From: Chrysophaeum taylorii
Lineage: Eukaryota > Sar > Pelagophyceae > Pelagomonadales > Pelagomonadaceae
Assembly (NCBI GenBank): GCA_029834535.1
Contig: JAQMWT010000110.1
Coordinates: 1 to 64,000, forward strand
DNA length: 64,000 nucleotides
Direction of reading: 5' to 3'
This document shows positions 1-11,166 of this stretch, piece after piece. Under the pieces are notes generated by a model. It was not told where the DNA came from and made no database searches. It saw only the letters and a program-made list of their open reading frames with translations. How positions within the stretch are numbered: position 1 is the first letter of the stretch; the number at the start of each line of letters is the position of its first letter. Both the position numbers and the translations under genes were made by a program.

Positions 1-539
1 CTCCGCCCTTCATCTCCGTGGTGGTATCCTCTGGTCTGCTATCTGCTCAGAGGGAACATGCGTTGTTAGCTCGTCTTCTTCTCCCGTTGCGCACTGACTT
101 ACGCCCGCTACCCTCACGTCGATGGTTACTTCGCCCACGCCAAGTGCGCATCCAGCATCCCAGCTGCAACCTTTTTAACTGCTGATGGTTCACCTGCGTG
201 CCCTATTCCCCAGCCATCTGCGTTCACTGAACACGCTGCTAGGCACTGGCGCCTTACCTATGCACTTACGTACCTGGCGCCGACCAGCTTTATTGATCAC
301 AACTCATCCGAGTTTGGCGCTACTTCTGCATCTCTGGCTGACTTGGAGGAATACGGCGGTCTCTACAGAGGTCACCGCTTACCGACCCTACTATCCATAT
401 CAACTGGAATCTGCCCCTACTACTCCTACTGACGCTGTTTCCGCTTATCCCGAGTTGCGCACACTGCCTCGACCGCAACGTCGCTAAACTATAATTCACC
501 AGCCGCATTGGGTCCTGACGAATATAAGGTCAAGAAGCG

Positions 540-2170
540 GACGTTTCCATTGACGAATATAAACTTAAGTGCCTCCACGGTTTGTCGCCTAAAAACAGGC
601 ACGCCTACATCAAGGCCATCTCTCGTCCTATTGACAGCAAGATGGTGCTGAAGATTAAAACAGACTCTGCAGGCAAATACGTTAAGCATAAGGCGCCTCG
701 TACTACGTGGCTTCCTAGCATCGGCGCCGATTTCTTTGGTACCTTCAGCCCCATGGCCACTATGACCGCAATCCGGGTACTACTAGCTATTGCAGCATAC
801 AAGCAATTGCCTGTCTACCATGCAGACGTCCCGAACGCCTTCGTTCAGTCTGACATCGATGCCAATGTCTATGTTCAGTTACCAGACGGCATCAAGCTTA
901 TCGACCCCGATGACGCTAAGTACAAGGGCCGACGTCTACCGAAACTGCTGAAGTCACTTTATGGACTTAGGCAATCACCATCCCTTTGGAACAAAGAGAT
1001 AGACGGCTTCTTTCCGTAGCCTTGGTTACAAACGCCTGCATTCGGACTCTTGCCTATATGCTCGAGTATCCGCACATGCTAAGTTCGTCGTATGCAGTCT
1101 GTGTAGACGACGACATTATTGTGTCCAATGACGACCCTCTTCGTACAGAATTACAGGATGCCCTCCACAAACGGTATGCTGTAGAGCAGTTTGAACCTGT
1201 CCATGCCCTCCTAGGCATGGTGTGTCGCACATCTGACGGCCATTTCTCTGGATGTGCAAGCCAAGCTGGATGAACTCTTCGCTGATCACCCGTCTTGCAG
1301 CAATGACCCCGCTTAAATCCTATGTCATCGTCCTTCAAGTATAAAGATGGCACTCCCAGCTCTGAAACAGAGTTGTACATCAACTGCGCACTGCCACCCT
1401 CCTTGGCAAGCTGGTGTTCATGCAAGTTGCCTGCAGACCTGACTTCTAAGGCGGCAGATGTTCGCGTGGTATGCATGCACCACGGCGTTCACGTCAAATG
1501 CTAGAGCACCTTCGCTACCTCAAGAAGCCGGAAAACCGCTCACTTCGCCTCTGGTTTCACCCTAAAGGTAATATTGGAAGCTCACCTTCGCACTGTGCTC
1601 CGCTAATCGAATTGATCTATCCACTGTGGTCGACTACCAACCACAGGATCTACTGGACAGTTTGACCCCTTAGTTGCCATGGTTGACGCTGACAATGCCT
1701 TCTTCCTTACAGGAAGATAGGAAATCTACCACCGGGTTTGTCTTCTATCTTTCAACTGCCTTATTGGTTGGAAAAGCAAACTTCAACCGATTGTCTCCTG
1801 CTCAACTCACGAAGCTGAGTTGACTGCCCTCAATATTTGTGCTGATGAAGCTGTTTGGCTACGCAAGCAGCTGTTGGAACTCTCCTTTGTCGTCAACCCC
1901 ACCTTCTACTTCGATGACAATGACAACCCAATTGCTGAAGATATGCGCTTCATCAGAAGCCTACCTCTCTTGTCTGACAATGCTGCCGCTGTTCACACCT
2001 CCAATAACCCAGATGGGTTCTCTCGATCCAAGGCACTGTCGACCAGATGGTTCAAAATCCGTGAGTATATCCGCTACAGAAAATACGAGTCCATCATGTT
2101 CGGCAAGCTGAACGTGGCGGATGGTTTACAAAGCCGCTGCTGAGTTCTCCACCTTTCGCTCTCTACTCGG
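540..2170 (+). pseudogene. Copia pol relic: reverse transcriptase and RNase H
   Basis: The RT palm part reads PIDSKMVLKIK, then FGTFSPMATMTAIRVLLA, then YHADVPNAFVQ and LYGLRQSPSLWN, all standard copia RT blocks. The catalytic box survives as CVDDDIIV near 1100-1130 in another frame. About 30 residues between the start and the KHKA block are missing relative to the second element. RNase H follows with GWKSKLQP, STHEAELTALNICADEAVWL and STRWFKIREYIR (1760-2090). The pieces lie in several frames with in-frame stops, so the gene cannot produce an enzyme. Order and spacing match the intact RT-RNase H module at 8900-11038. Confidence 0.85.
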
Positions 2171-2206
2171 TATGCATCATGCCTCTGACGACAATCCTTT
2201 ACAGGA

Positions 2207-3896
2207 TTGAAGATGCCTAACCCTAGTGACCGCACCGCCGTTAAACTAGCAAACGCGGCCCTACCTTCTTTTGCCATTTTTTTGTACGTGTGTGAGTGTC
2301 ACTCATGTCTTTTCTTGGCACTCCGTGGCCATGGCCGTGGCATCTCCAGTCGTTCGAAGGACAATTCCACGCTCGCTCTCCACGGCCGAGCCTTCATCCC
2401 AAGTTGGCTCACAAGCGACAACCATAACCACTGTCACTCCTACTACACCCAGGCTGCTACTGTCTACCGACACCAGCTGAGCATTTACTACAATCCTGAC
2501 ACTCCAGGATGGCCTCAACATGGATTTTACCCTGATTGAACGAGGATTCTCTCTTTTGAGAGCTCCGTACTCCTGCTACGCCCCTTCTCTTCTGTTATGC
2601 GAGCGGAATCTCTACGGCACTCAACTCGATATATGAATCTATGACTAACACTGTTTGTGGAACTTGACCTTCATATCCATGCGCCTACCCATTACCGGCA
2701 CAGGAAGCTGCTCTGCTATTAGCTTCTATTGGCTGCTACAGAGGCCCCAAACGTGAACGTTTCATCCTGTCATCCTACTGTACGCATTCTCCAACGACTT
2801 ACGACAGCCTACATTGGTGCTTCTACCACGCGTATTCGAAGTCACAACACGGCGAACTCCCCACTGAAGTACTGAGTCACCTCAACACGGATGACCACAA
2901 AGGATGGTCATATTCCCATCTCAACTATCACCACTAACATTTGTTGTGCTTGTCACAACACCGATCGGGCGCCCATACAACCTAATGGTACGCGTGCACG
3001 TAATGCTACTTCTTCCAAACCTGTGAGCGGCTCAGCCGGTCATATCGCGCAACCATCATACGCACGTATTTGCCAAAGATTGCTATGACATGTGACCAGA
3101 AATCGACGCAACACTCGTACTTGCTCATTTAGTCTTATCGGTAACCGACGCAGCCACAGACACTACTCAATTACCATTGGCACTGGATCTTCGGCTTATT
3201 AAGATGCACCTGAAGCATCTTAACTTCTTTGTAACGGCTTGAGCGAACACAAGCTGTAAAACTCAGGCTATGTTCAAGGCCACCAAATACCACCATGTGA
3301 TTCTTGCTGTTATCAATCGTGGGTACAACACTTGACGACGACTACGTCATCCTCAGACGATACAAAGCCGCCACCACTCTTGGTTGTGACGTTCGGTTCC
3401 ACCATATTACGTGCTGCTTGTAACACTGTTCAAGATCACAGAGCTACTGTCTCGCTTAACGCTAACAGCTCATGATCAATATGCCGCCAACAATTCCTCC
3501 ACGGACGATCACCTCCATCGTCTACGTGATAATTTGCTCTCGTGTATTCAAAACATTCCCTTCGCATGTGAATTGGAAGACCCTTCTATCCTCTCGGATC
3601 CGTTCGCTGAGTCCAGCGTTTTGGAAAACCAACTGGACACCATACAACTTGACTCACTAGTGCCATCCCTACTGAATGCTTTACTTGCACTCACGTTTCG
3701 TATGGTACCACACCATTCTACTATTGGCGTTCACCGCCTGACAGCAGAAGCTGACGAAGACGATACCGATACCCTCGAACCAGTAACGTCCACTACCTCA
3801 GAGAGCTTTAACACACTGTCTGTCGCACCTGTGTTTCGTAATGCTCTGTTCGAAAGCGTCAAGTCCACTCTCAGCTCCACCAAGTCCAAGCCCTAA
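2207..3896 (+). pseudogene. Decayed extra ORF downstream of copia pol
   Basis: Between RNase H and the polypurine tract of the first element lies about 1.7 kb of broken reading frames, the same position that holds a 669-codon open frame in the second element. The best stretch (3411-3896, 161 codons) is leucine-, serine- and aspartate-rich, ends shortly before the polypurine tract, and has an acidic Thr/Ser-rich C-terminal region as its counterpart does. Residue similarity is weak by eye, so homology rests mainly on position and composition. Function is unknown. Confidence 0.4.
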
Positions 3897-4049
3897 GACA
3901 CCCTGTTACACTCTTGATGCCTCTTATGTGACCTCTGAGACCATCAAGACTGTATTCTCCTTCCTTTCTTTATTTTTTCTTTCTTTCTTCTTCATCATCA
4001 TCTTTCTCCAGAGATGCTCTACAGTCGCACCTTGCGCTTAAGACATCTC

Positions 4050-4235
4050 GAGGGGGTGCAGAGAAATCTGCTGCCTCTTACCCTTATCCGTCCGTTGAGA
4101 ACGTGATCTCTTCCTTACCCTTCTTCTTCCTTTCTACACAATCAAATAGTCCTCTGATTTGTGCCTACGCTCATCATCATGGTCTAGCGCGTCCCGAGGT
4201 ATGTAGCACTATACACTTAACCTTTCTCGTGTAGT
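4050..4235 (+). repeat. Polypurine tract and truncated 3' LTR of the first copia element
   Basis: The string GAGGGGG at 4050-4056 is followed by TGCAGAG at 4057. The second element has GAGGGGG followed by TCCAGAG at 13287. A purine tract directly before the LTR is the plus-strand primer of LTR elements, so 4057 is the likely LTR start, with the expected 5' TG. The LTR seems to run only to about 4235, where it meets the end of a minus-strand gag frame, so it is probably truncated there. Confidence 0.6.
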
Positions 4236-4236
4236 T

Positions 4237-5016
4237 CTAGATGCCGCCTGTCGTGTTCTGAGGATATAGGGAACATAACCTTTCATTCCCCGAATTAACC
4301 TTCCAGACGTTCACGATGAGACGGGATGGTTTCCCAGGTGACTTACCACTGCTTGCTAAATGCTCTGCAGTAAGTGCATATATCTTATTTAATTGAGGCC
4401 ACATGGCGAGTGCTGGTTTGTCTTGTGATTCCAGATTAAAAAATGTGCACAAGAAACCAGCATAAGTTTCGCAGTGTTTGATCCAGTCGGTATTAGAGGG
4501 ACCTGTAAAGGATATGTTAGTTAGAGAAGAATCATACACAATTGATTTAGGGAATCGGGTATCTAATAGATTGAGGACACGTTTAACATCCTCATTTAAT
4601 TCGGGACGAACGAGATTATAGGACTCTTGGTAATAAAGTCGTTCGAGATTGTTACGGACATCAACTGTTAGTTGATGTGATGAATTGACATGCCAAGTTT
4701 TTAAATGATCAGGCAGGGCATCTTCATCAGGTAAGTTTAAATCGTTTACTTGTTCAGCTTTCCATTGAGCGAAGATGATATCAACTTCTTGTTCAAGAAG
4801 TTGATTATACTCCGGAGCATTCCGGGTGTAAGCTTCATATGAATCGAAGCAGAATAACGCGTCCACATATACTGTCATATGCCTGCGAAGCACCTCAATT
4901 TGCAAGCTCACCTTGGTTGAGTTGTCTTGGAAGCGCAATCCTGCGTTAATTTTATCAACGAGGATTTGTTCTTGTTTGTAGATATCCGTAGTGGATATTG
5001 GTTTTTGTTTTGACAT
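4237..5016 (-). CDS. Copia Gag-like N-terminal polyprotein segment
   Basis: An open frame of 259 residues starts at the ATG at 5016. It follows an LTR (5902-5501) and primer binding site (5500-5487) on the same strand, so its position marks it as gag. The product is hydrophilic, helical and rich in Asn, Gln, Leu and charged residues, as expected for a capsid precursor. I see no zinc knuckle; a degenerate CYLCGDY motif occurs instead at the start of the plus-strand pol region near 5990. The frame ends at a TAG where homology to the element seems to break, so the true Gag was probably longer. The assignment rests on context more than on residue similarity. Confidence 0.6.
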   Translation of the reverse strand: MSKQKPISTTDIYKQEQILVDKINAGLRFQDNSTKVSLQIEVLRRHMTVYVDALFCFDSYEAYTRNAPEYNQLLEQEVDIIFAQWKAEQVNDLNLPDEDALPDHLKTWHVNSSHQLTVDVRNNLERLYYQESYNLVRPELNEDVKRVLNLLDTRFPKSIVYDSSLTNISFTGPSNTDWIKHCETYAGFLCTFFNLESQDKPALAMWPQLNKIYALTAEHLASSGKSPGKPSRLIVNVWKVNSGNERLCSLYPQNTTGGI

Positions 5017-5486
5017 GATTGTGACCTATTAAGGAATAGGTTGTAGGATTGATAGACATATTCGACACATAAGAATGAAGGGTTTCTCGAGTGCGGGTTC
5101 TATGTACAGTACGCTATATTAAACGTGGGCTTATTTACAAGACCAAACAAATCAGCATGCTATTTAAACAGGATGACTTGAGACTGAAGAATGGATTAAT
5201 TCTCGAGCAGTCAGTCTTTTGTTGGGGGAATGGAAGGAAAAGCCCGTACAAGTTTCCGCGGCCTGTATAGGAAAAATTTTAATTTTATTAGCTATGCGAG
5301 TGCATATGACCAGTGACCGACCCAACTAGGTCACAAACCAATTTAACTGATGGGCATATACCGTCACATAACAGATATGTACAGTAGACCAGCGCCAAAC
5401 ACATTGTCGCGTTGTACTCGTGATCAGGCGCAAATTGATCACTCCATTTATACGTACAACACAGTTGGGCTGACACACCTACGCAT
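5017..5486 (-). other. 5' untranslated leader of the minus-strand copia segment
   Basis: This stretch separates the primer binding site from the gag ATG at 5016 and holds no supported gene. A minus-strand open frame (5288-5638) crosses the LTR boundary and is probably chance. A retrotransposon leader usually carries the packaging signal, but I cannot point to one here. Confidence 0.5.
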
Positions 5487-5500
5487 CTGGGCCCATAACC
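5487..5500 (-). promoter_or_regulatory. Primer binding site matching initiator tRNA-Met (half-tRNA type)
   Basis: On the minus strand the LTR ends in CCA and is followed at once by GGTTATGGGCCCAG. The plus strand reads ctgggcccataacc, which is the conserved anticodon stem-loop sequence of eukaryotic initiator tRNA-Met. Drosophila copia and related elements are known to prime minus-strand synthesis from a cleaved initiator tRNA half in this way, rather than from the tRNA 3' end. The site fixes the LTR end at 5501 and the transcription direction as minus. Confidence 0.8.
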
Positions 5501-5902
5501 TGGAGAGATTTGACCCTCTCCGGGTACATGGTAGAGACTGCGTGCAGTCTTAGGCGTGTACAGACCATTCCGCTTGTCACATGCTACTACACAAGGTAGG
5601 GATTTAAGCCCTAACTCCTTAAGGACATTAGGTCCCATAGAAGCGTTTACACTGACAACGAGGAACGAAGCCTCTGTTAATTAAACAGAAAACCCCGTAC
5701 CTGACGGTACGCACCTGGAGGCCTACTCCATGTTGGAAAAGAGCTTCAGACTGGGTTCTTCATAGTCATGAATAAATAATTGCGGAAGGGTAAGGAAGGA
5801 CAGGAGGAACGAGGGAAAGCCGTATTACGGAGAGAAAACCCTCGTGTAGAGATAGGTGTGAAATGTTCCAGTGTCGCACACATAATAGTGTAGCTCTCTG
5901 GA
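5501..5902 (-). repeat. 5' LTR (inverted copy) of the copia element
   Basis: This is a 402-bp sequence whose reverse complement matches 13294-13689 along its whole length with only scattered substitutions and a few small indels. It begins TCCAGAG and ends CCA just before the primer binding site. It is in inverted orientation to the LTR at 13294, although LTRs of one intact element are direct repeats. On the plus strand it abuts pol-region coding sequence that begins around 5904-5946. Confidence 0.85.
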
Positions 5903-5945
5903 GTATGAAGACCATACACGAGCTGCCAATCTCATCTTCTCAACG

Positions 5946-8088
5946 ATGCACTATACGGTGGATATATGTGGCCGATTTCCATGCTATCTATGTGGAGATT
6001 ATCAAGCCAGAGAAAGATGGATCCTCGTTGCACGTAAATATAACACCGGCCCTCTTGATCTGCTTTCATGGCCTAATAAACGAGTCATTTCCTTTCTGGA
6101 CATTGCAGACCACGCTAATTCCATCAGTCGCAAGTTAATAGTCGACGAACCTTGGACGCAGGTCTTTCCTGACATACCATTCGTGTCCACACCTAAAACC
6201 TACAATATTTTCAGTCGTACAGGATCCGTGCGCTTAGCTGTGACTGAGCTTGAAACCTTAACTATGCTGTTCCTTCGTCTGCACTCTAACAAAACAGTCG
6301 AACATCCCAGTCAAAATGAAATGGAGGGCATTTCTAACTTTCGCCTGGGATTCTTGACTAATTCAAGAAAACCACTTGCTTGCATGAGGTCTCCTATTGA
6401 ACTCAAAGCTTTGTGCTCCTCTGTAATATTATGGGACGTTTATTCCCTAAATCTATCACATTACCTGTGTCCTTTCGTATTACAACTATCGAATCTAACC
6501 AACCATCTCACAGGTTATTCCTAAACAAATCCTCGACTTCCACCATCATTTACATCACCGGTGGAAGACACACAGGCGGAGACATAACAGTTTCTAACTC
6601 CTCTTCTAAATACCAGGCACATATAAATGCTTTTGGCGAAACCTATACCTTCCTAACACATGATGCCGGAATCGATAAGACTGCTTCTCTCGAACCTGTT
6701 ACTGGTTTTCTTTGGCTTTGCCAAGCATACCATAATAATAATGAAAATCAAGACACGCGTCGTCTAGTACAGGCACTGGTTCCCTATCCTTCTCCTGTAT
6801 TTCACGATTCTTTTGTCTTCTACCCTCAGGAAAATCGTCTCGAGTTTATCGATAAAATGTTTTGTTTTAAGTGACATGCATCTGTCCCAAAGCAGATACC
6901 TGGGCTTTATTACATCAAGCGATAGGAAGATGGGTGCCAAAGTTCATTCTATATACACTCCCACTCCTACCATTCGTGGATTTGCTAATATGCTCGTGTA
7001 CGATCCACGACTCGATCGCATTCGACACTACTCAACTCGTGAATTGGCACGCGCCAATAACTTCACAGCGTACCAAATCAATTTTCTTTTGTCTTTGTCC
7101 CCGGACCTATGCTGTGACATAATCGCTATTGCTGTTCCGTCTGGAACATATCATATAATTTATAAACATTTGTGTCAGCTTGTCTATGACTTGCGTAAAT
7201 TAACGCTATCACCATCGTTTGACCCTGATCATGCTTCTCTAACCAAAAACTATAGGTCAACCTTCTTCACAAATATATTCCCAACAGATACATCCTTAAT
7301 ATTAAACCAGAGTTCCATTACAACGTTTTACATCTCCAATAAAAAACTCTCATGTTGTGATAATCTTGCTTCTAACCACGAACTTCCATCTTTTCATCTC
7401 GATTCAGTAGCTCATGTCTTCCTCTCTAACACCTCATCCGCAGATATATCATCTCCTACTAAAGAAAGACAAATTCCTCTCATAACGCCAAGACAGCTCC
7501 ATGAGAAGCATGCGCCCTTCGATAAGAAAGTTCATGCCAGGGGCACCCTCGCATTTCGAGATGCGCAACAGCGAGCTACCAATTTTCACAACATCCACCA
7601 TTCTAGTGATTCTCAAGCTATAAAAGCTGTTCAGGTTATTGCCAGTCCTGGACACCACCCATCTGACGTACCCTACCGTAAGTTCTGTGTGGATTGTACA
7701 ATTCATAAAAAACGCTTCCCTCATCCACACCATCTTACCAAGCAACCATCATTCGAAAAAAATTTTTCAACCTGGTGAAGCCTGGGCATGTGACGGTGGT
7801 TACGTATCCGTTCTCTCGGAATGGGGATCCTTTCGACATATCATTGTTTTCAAGTGCCTCATTTCTAAGTTTCTGTTAGTGTACTTTTGTCGTAGCACTA
7901 ACTCCAGCGAATTTTGTAACGCCCTTGAGTTTGTCCGCAATTTTTGCTCTACTTATGTTCATGTACAACTCAAACAAATCTATTGTGATTCCTTTAAACC
8001 TTATTTATCTCAGCATGTTACAACCCCCTTCGTGTGGAACATGGTATTAACATGTCCGCGCCCCCCCCCCTTACTTACATGTCTTTAA
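5946..8088 (+). pseudogene. Copia Gag C-terminus, protease region and integrase N-terminal half
   Basis: The frame near 5946 starts with a degenerate zinc-knuckle-like CYLCGDY. A second frame (6413-6874) holds THDAGID followed by SLEP, a possible aspartic protease site. A third (to 7778) carries the integrase zinc-binding module, with the His pair in HNIHHSS and the pair FCVDC near 7690. A fourth (to 8088) has the catalytic core start GEAWACDGG and the second Asp in IYCDSF near 7985. The segments overlap in three frames, so the continuous protein is broken by several frameshifts. The last break coincides with a run of ten C at 8061-8070. Confidence 0.7.
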
Positions 8089-10234
8089 TCATGAAGTAGA
8101 AGCCGCTGTTGGTCACATAGCCACTGCCGTGTCTACACGACTCCGGCATATGCTTAATATATCCTATAAAGGTCACCCCCTAACAGATCCGGCACCACAC
8201 TGCCCGTGGGCTGTTATACATGCCATCCAATCGTGTAATCTCCTCCCTAACGTTTCTCTCGAACGTATTTATAATAAAGTCCTAAGCCCCCAACAAGTTT
8301 TGTTAGACCAATGTAATGTTCCCAAACAAGACTACCTCAAACCTTTTGGTTCTGTTTGTTATCTGCATTTGGAACCTAACGAATTTCATAAATATGAGCT
8401 CCGATGCCGTCCTTACATCTACTTACACGGTGCTAATGTTATAAACCCTTCAATAACACCCCATGTTAATCATTTAGCCGATGTTGTCCTTAATCCTGAA
8501 AACGGCCAAGTCCGTGTTTCCTCTAAACTGACTTTTCCTCATCACCCTCAACCTCGTCGCAAAACCAATCTCAAGGATATTCTTACTCGTATTGCCTCGC
8601 CTACTGTTGCCGCTTATAAACAAGCCGGTGGTACGCTTGCCGACTTCAAGTACGACCTCTCCAAGCAGTACATAACTTTCTGCGACCCCACCCTCCACTC
8701 CATTCATCTTGCTCATGGCATCCACTGGACGGCTATACCTCCAGAGGGGGAATTTACACCATCCCTTCATCACCATGTGCACCAAGCGCTTTCACCGTCC
8801 TCTTCAGTTATGTGTCATAGGAGCCATAGCCACCCACCGCCTGATGCTCCTCACGTTCACTTCTGCGACGACGTTAACCTTGCAGACTTTCACCTTCCTC
8901 AAGCTCTCGTTCATCTAATTTCTGAACATGCTCACGCCTTTCAAGTTCCTCCCGCTAAATATGTTCATGCTTTGTTCACACCCCACTCCATTTTGGATCA
9001 TAATGACGCTTCTTATGGTGCCTCCGAGCCTCACCTCTCCGCCATCGAAGACTATATCACCGTGCAATCGCATTACATTGAAGCCCACCTTGGTGATGCT
9101 CCTCTACTAGTTGTTCAACTCGTCGAAGATCCCGATCACGCTCACACTCACGATAATGTCGCTTCTTACGCAATTACTCATCTTACGACGACTCATGACC
9201 CCAGCACTGTTGGTTCGGACGAATACAAGATTCAAGCCAAAGATATCAAAATTGATGAATATGAGTTGAGCTGCCTCAAAGGTCTTTCAGACGCTGATCG
9301 CAAAGCTTATATCGCCGCCATCTCCAAAGAGATTTTTGATATTGTTAAGTTTGGCTGCTTTAAACTAGCGCTGCCAATGGTCAACTCAAAGCCTATTGAC
9401 ACCCGCCTCGTCCTACGTATAAAAACCAACGCTGCTGGTCAGTACATTAAGCATAAAGCACGCCTGGTCCTACGAGGATTCTTAGCCTCTCTGGGCACCG
9501 ATTTTTTCAACACATTCAGCCCTATGGCACAGCTTACTGGCATCCGTTGTGTTCTGGCGCTAGCAGCTCATCTGCGACTTCCCGTCTACCATGTCGACGT
9601 ACCTAACGCTTTCGTTCAAGCTCACATCGACTCTCATGTCTATGTCAAACTGCCACAAGGCATTTACCTTCTCGATCCCGAAGATACTAAATATCAAGGC
9701 CGTCGTCTCCCAAAGCTATTTAAATCTCTCTATGGATTACTCCAGAGCCCCGCCATTTGGAATCAAACCATAAACGGCTTCTTTGATTCATTAGGCTATA
9801 CACGATTTCGAACAGACACATGCATTTACGCTAAAGTCCAAGCTGATGCTACATTTCTAATTTGCACGCTCTCAGTAGACGACGTCGTCATTACTTGTAC
9901 TTCGGAAACTCTACGTCGTGAATTCCAGCAAGCCCTGAAAAAGGAATACTCCGTCGACACCTTCGAGGATGTCCATACTCTCTTAGGCATGCGCATAACG
10001 CGTACAACTGATGATTCTATATCACTGGACTGTCAGGCTAAACTTGATGCATTGTTCGAAGAGTACCCCATTTTAATGCAGTTACGTCCCACTTTCACAC
10101 CGATGTCACCATCAACCACATATAAAACTGGAGAGCCATCTTCTGATATGGACAAGTTTATTCTTCATACCTTCTCCACCCTACTCGGCAAGCTCACGTT
10201 TGTCCAATTGGCCTGTCGCCCTGATATATCCTAA
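8089..10234 (+). pseudogene. Copia integrase C-terminus and reverse transcriptase
   Basis: The frame is open upstream of the GTG at 8129 back to about 8072, beginning VFNHEVEAAVGHIATAV, which continues the integrase core after the C-run frameshift. A copia-type connection region follows (FGSVCYLHLEPNEF). RT begins around residue 370 of the segment, with PIDTRLVLRIKTNAAGQYI, FNTFSPMAQLTGIRCV, YHVDVPNAFVQ, the SVDDVVITC catalytic box and the LLGMRITRT block. It ends at a TAA (10232-10234) directly after CRPDIS. Copia RTs continue here with a Tyr-type residue and the LSR motif, and SLSR does follow in the same frame, so the TAA looks like a single nonsense substitution inside pol. Confidence 0.85.
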
Positions 10235-11038
10235 AGTCTTAGTCGTTGCTCTCGAGGAATACATAATCCAGCATTTCTACATGTTCAAGTACTAACAGGA
10301 ACGCTCCGCTACTTGCGCAAGCCCGAAAATCGTAATCTTCGACTCTGGTACTACTCTGGTTCTTCCGCTCTAATGGGCCATCTTCGACTTCTTATCGGTA
10401 ATCGCACTGACATGGCCACCATGTTGGATTACACTAAAGAACAAGTCAATTCAGGCAACTTTGATCCATTGGTCGCGTTCGTTGATGCCGATAATGCACC
10501 CTCTTATGAACAAGACCGCAAGTCTACAACCGGTTACGCCATCTTTTTGTTTGGTTCTCTCATCACTTGGAAGTCTAAGTTACAGCCTATCACGGCTACT
10601 TCTACGCATGAGAGTGAACTCATCGCCCTTAATATGTGTGCCGATGATGTGGTCTGGTTATGCAAATTGTTAACGGAAATGGCATTCGCTATAAATCCTC
10701 ACTTCTATCTTCGCCAACCTTCAGGGAAAGACTTGCTACTAGATTATGATGCTCACGACAATCCCCTCCCATCGGACATGTCGTTCATACGTAACAGTCC
10801 TATACTTGGAGACTCTGCCTCTGCTATTCATCTATCTAATAATCCCGACAGTGCGACTAAGGCCAAAGCTATCAGCACACGCTGGTTCCGTATTCGCGAC
10901 TACGTACAGTTAAAACGTATAAGTCTACATCATGTTTCCGGTACCCAAAATATCGCCGATGGATTTACTAAACCCTTTGGAGCTCCGCTCTTCAGCAGAT
11001 TTCGCGCGTTACTTGGCTTACAACAGCCCATAGCTTAA
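10235..11038 (+). pseudogene. Copia RNase H domain, split from RT by an in-frame stop
   Basis: The frame is the same as RT. The first ATG after the stop is at 10313, inside the RNase H connection (YLRKPENRNLRLWYYSG). RNase H features follow: LVAFVDADNA with the first catalytic Asp, TTGYAIFLFG, ITWKSKLQP, STHESELIAL with the conserved Glu, and STRWFRIRDYV. The protein ends with a typical copia tail, ADGFTKPFGAPLF. This domain would be translated only by read-through of the TAA at 10232 or if that base is wrong. Confidence 0.85.
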
Positions 11039-11166
11039 CAAGATGTTTAATCCTTACCCTCTACTATGTCCGAAATGACTTTAAACTAACCCTTCTATGT
11101 AAAGGAATACTGGCTCGCTAAAATGTGAAATGCAATGAAAGACGCGATGTGGAGATCCCTTTTAAC

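Larger units (their letters stand above)
1..4056 (+). mobile_element. Degenerate Ty1/copia retrotransposon, 5' end outside window
   Basis: This is the internal region of an old copia-type LTR retrotransposon, cut at the window edge. In order I see a linker resembling the pre-RT region of the second element, RT fragments (about 590-1340), RNase H (about 1640-2143), a decayed extra ORF (about 2200-3896) and a polypurine tract at 4050-4056. Every domain matches the better preserved element at 5946-13293 in order and wording, but stops, frameshifts and an internal RT deletion break it throughout. Its GC content is well below that of the gene-bearing sequence to the right. Retrotransposon identity is clear; the exact limits are not. 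Confidence 0.85.

Noticed and set aside
5288-5638. 116-codon minus-strand ORF across the LTR end
   Set aside because: It spans LTR, primer site and leader, so it is most likely chance.
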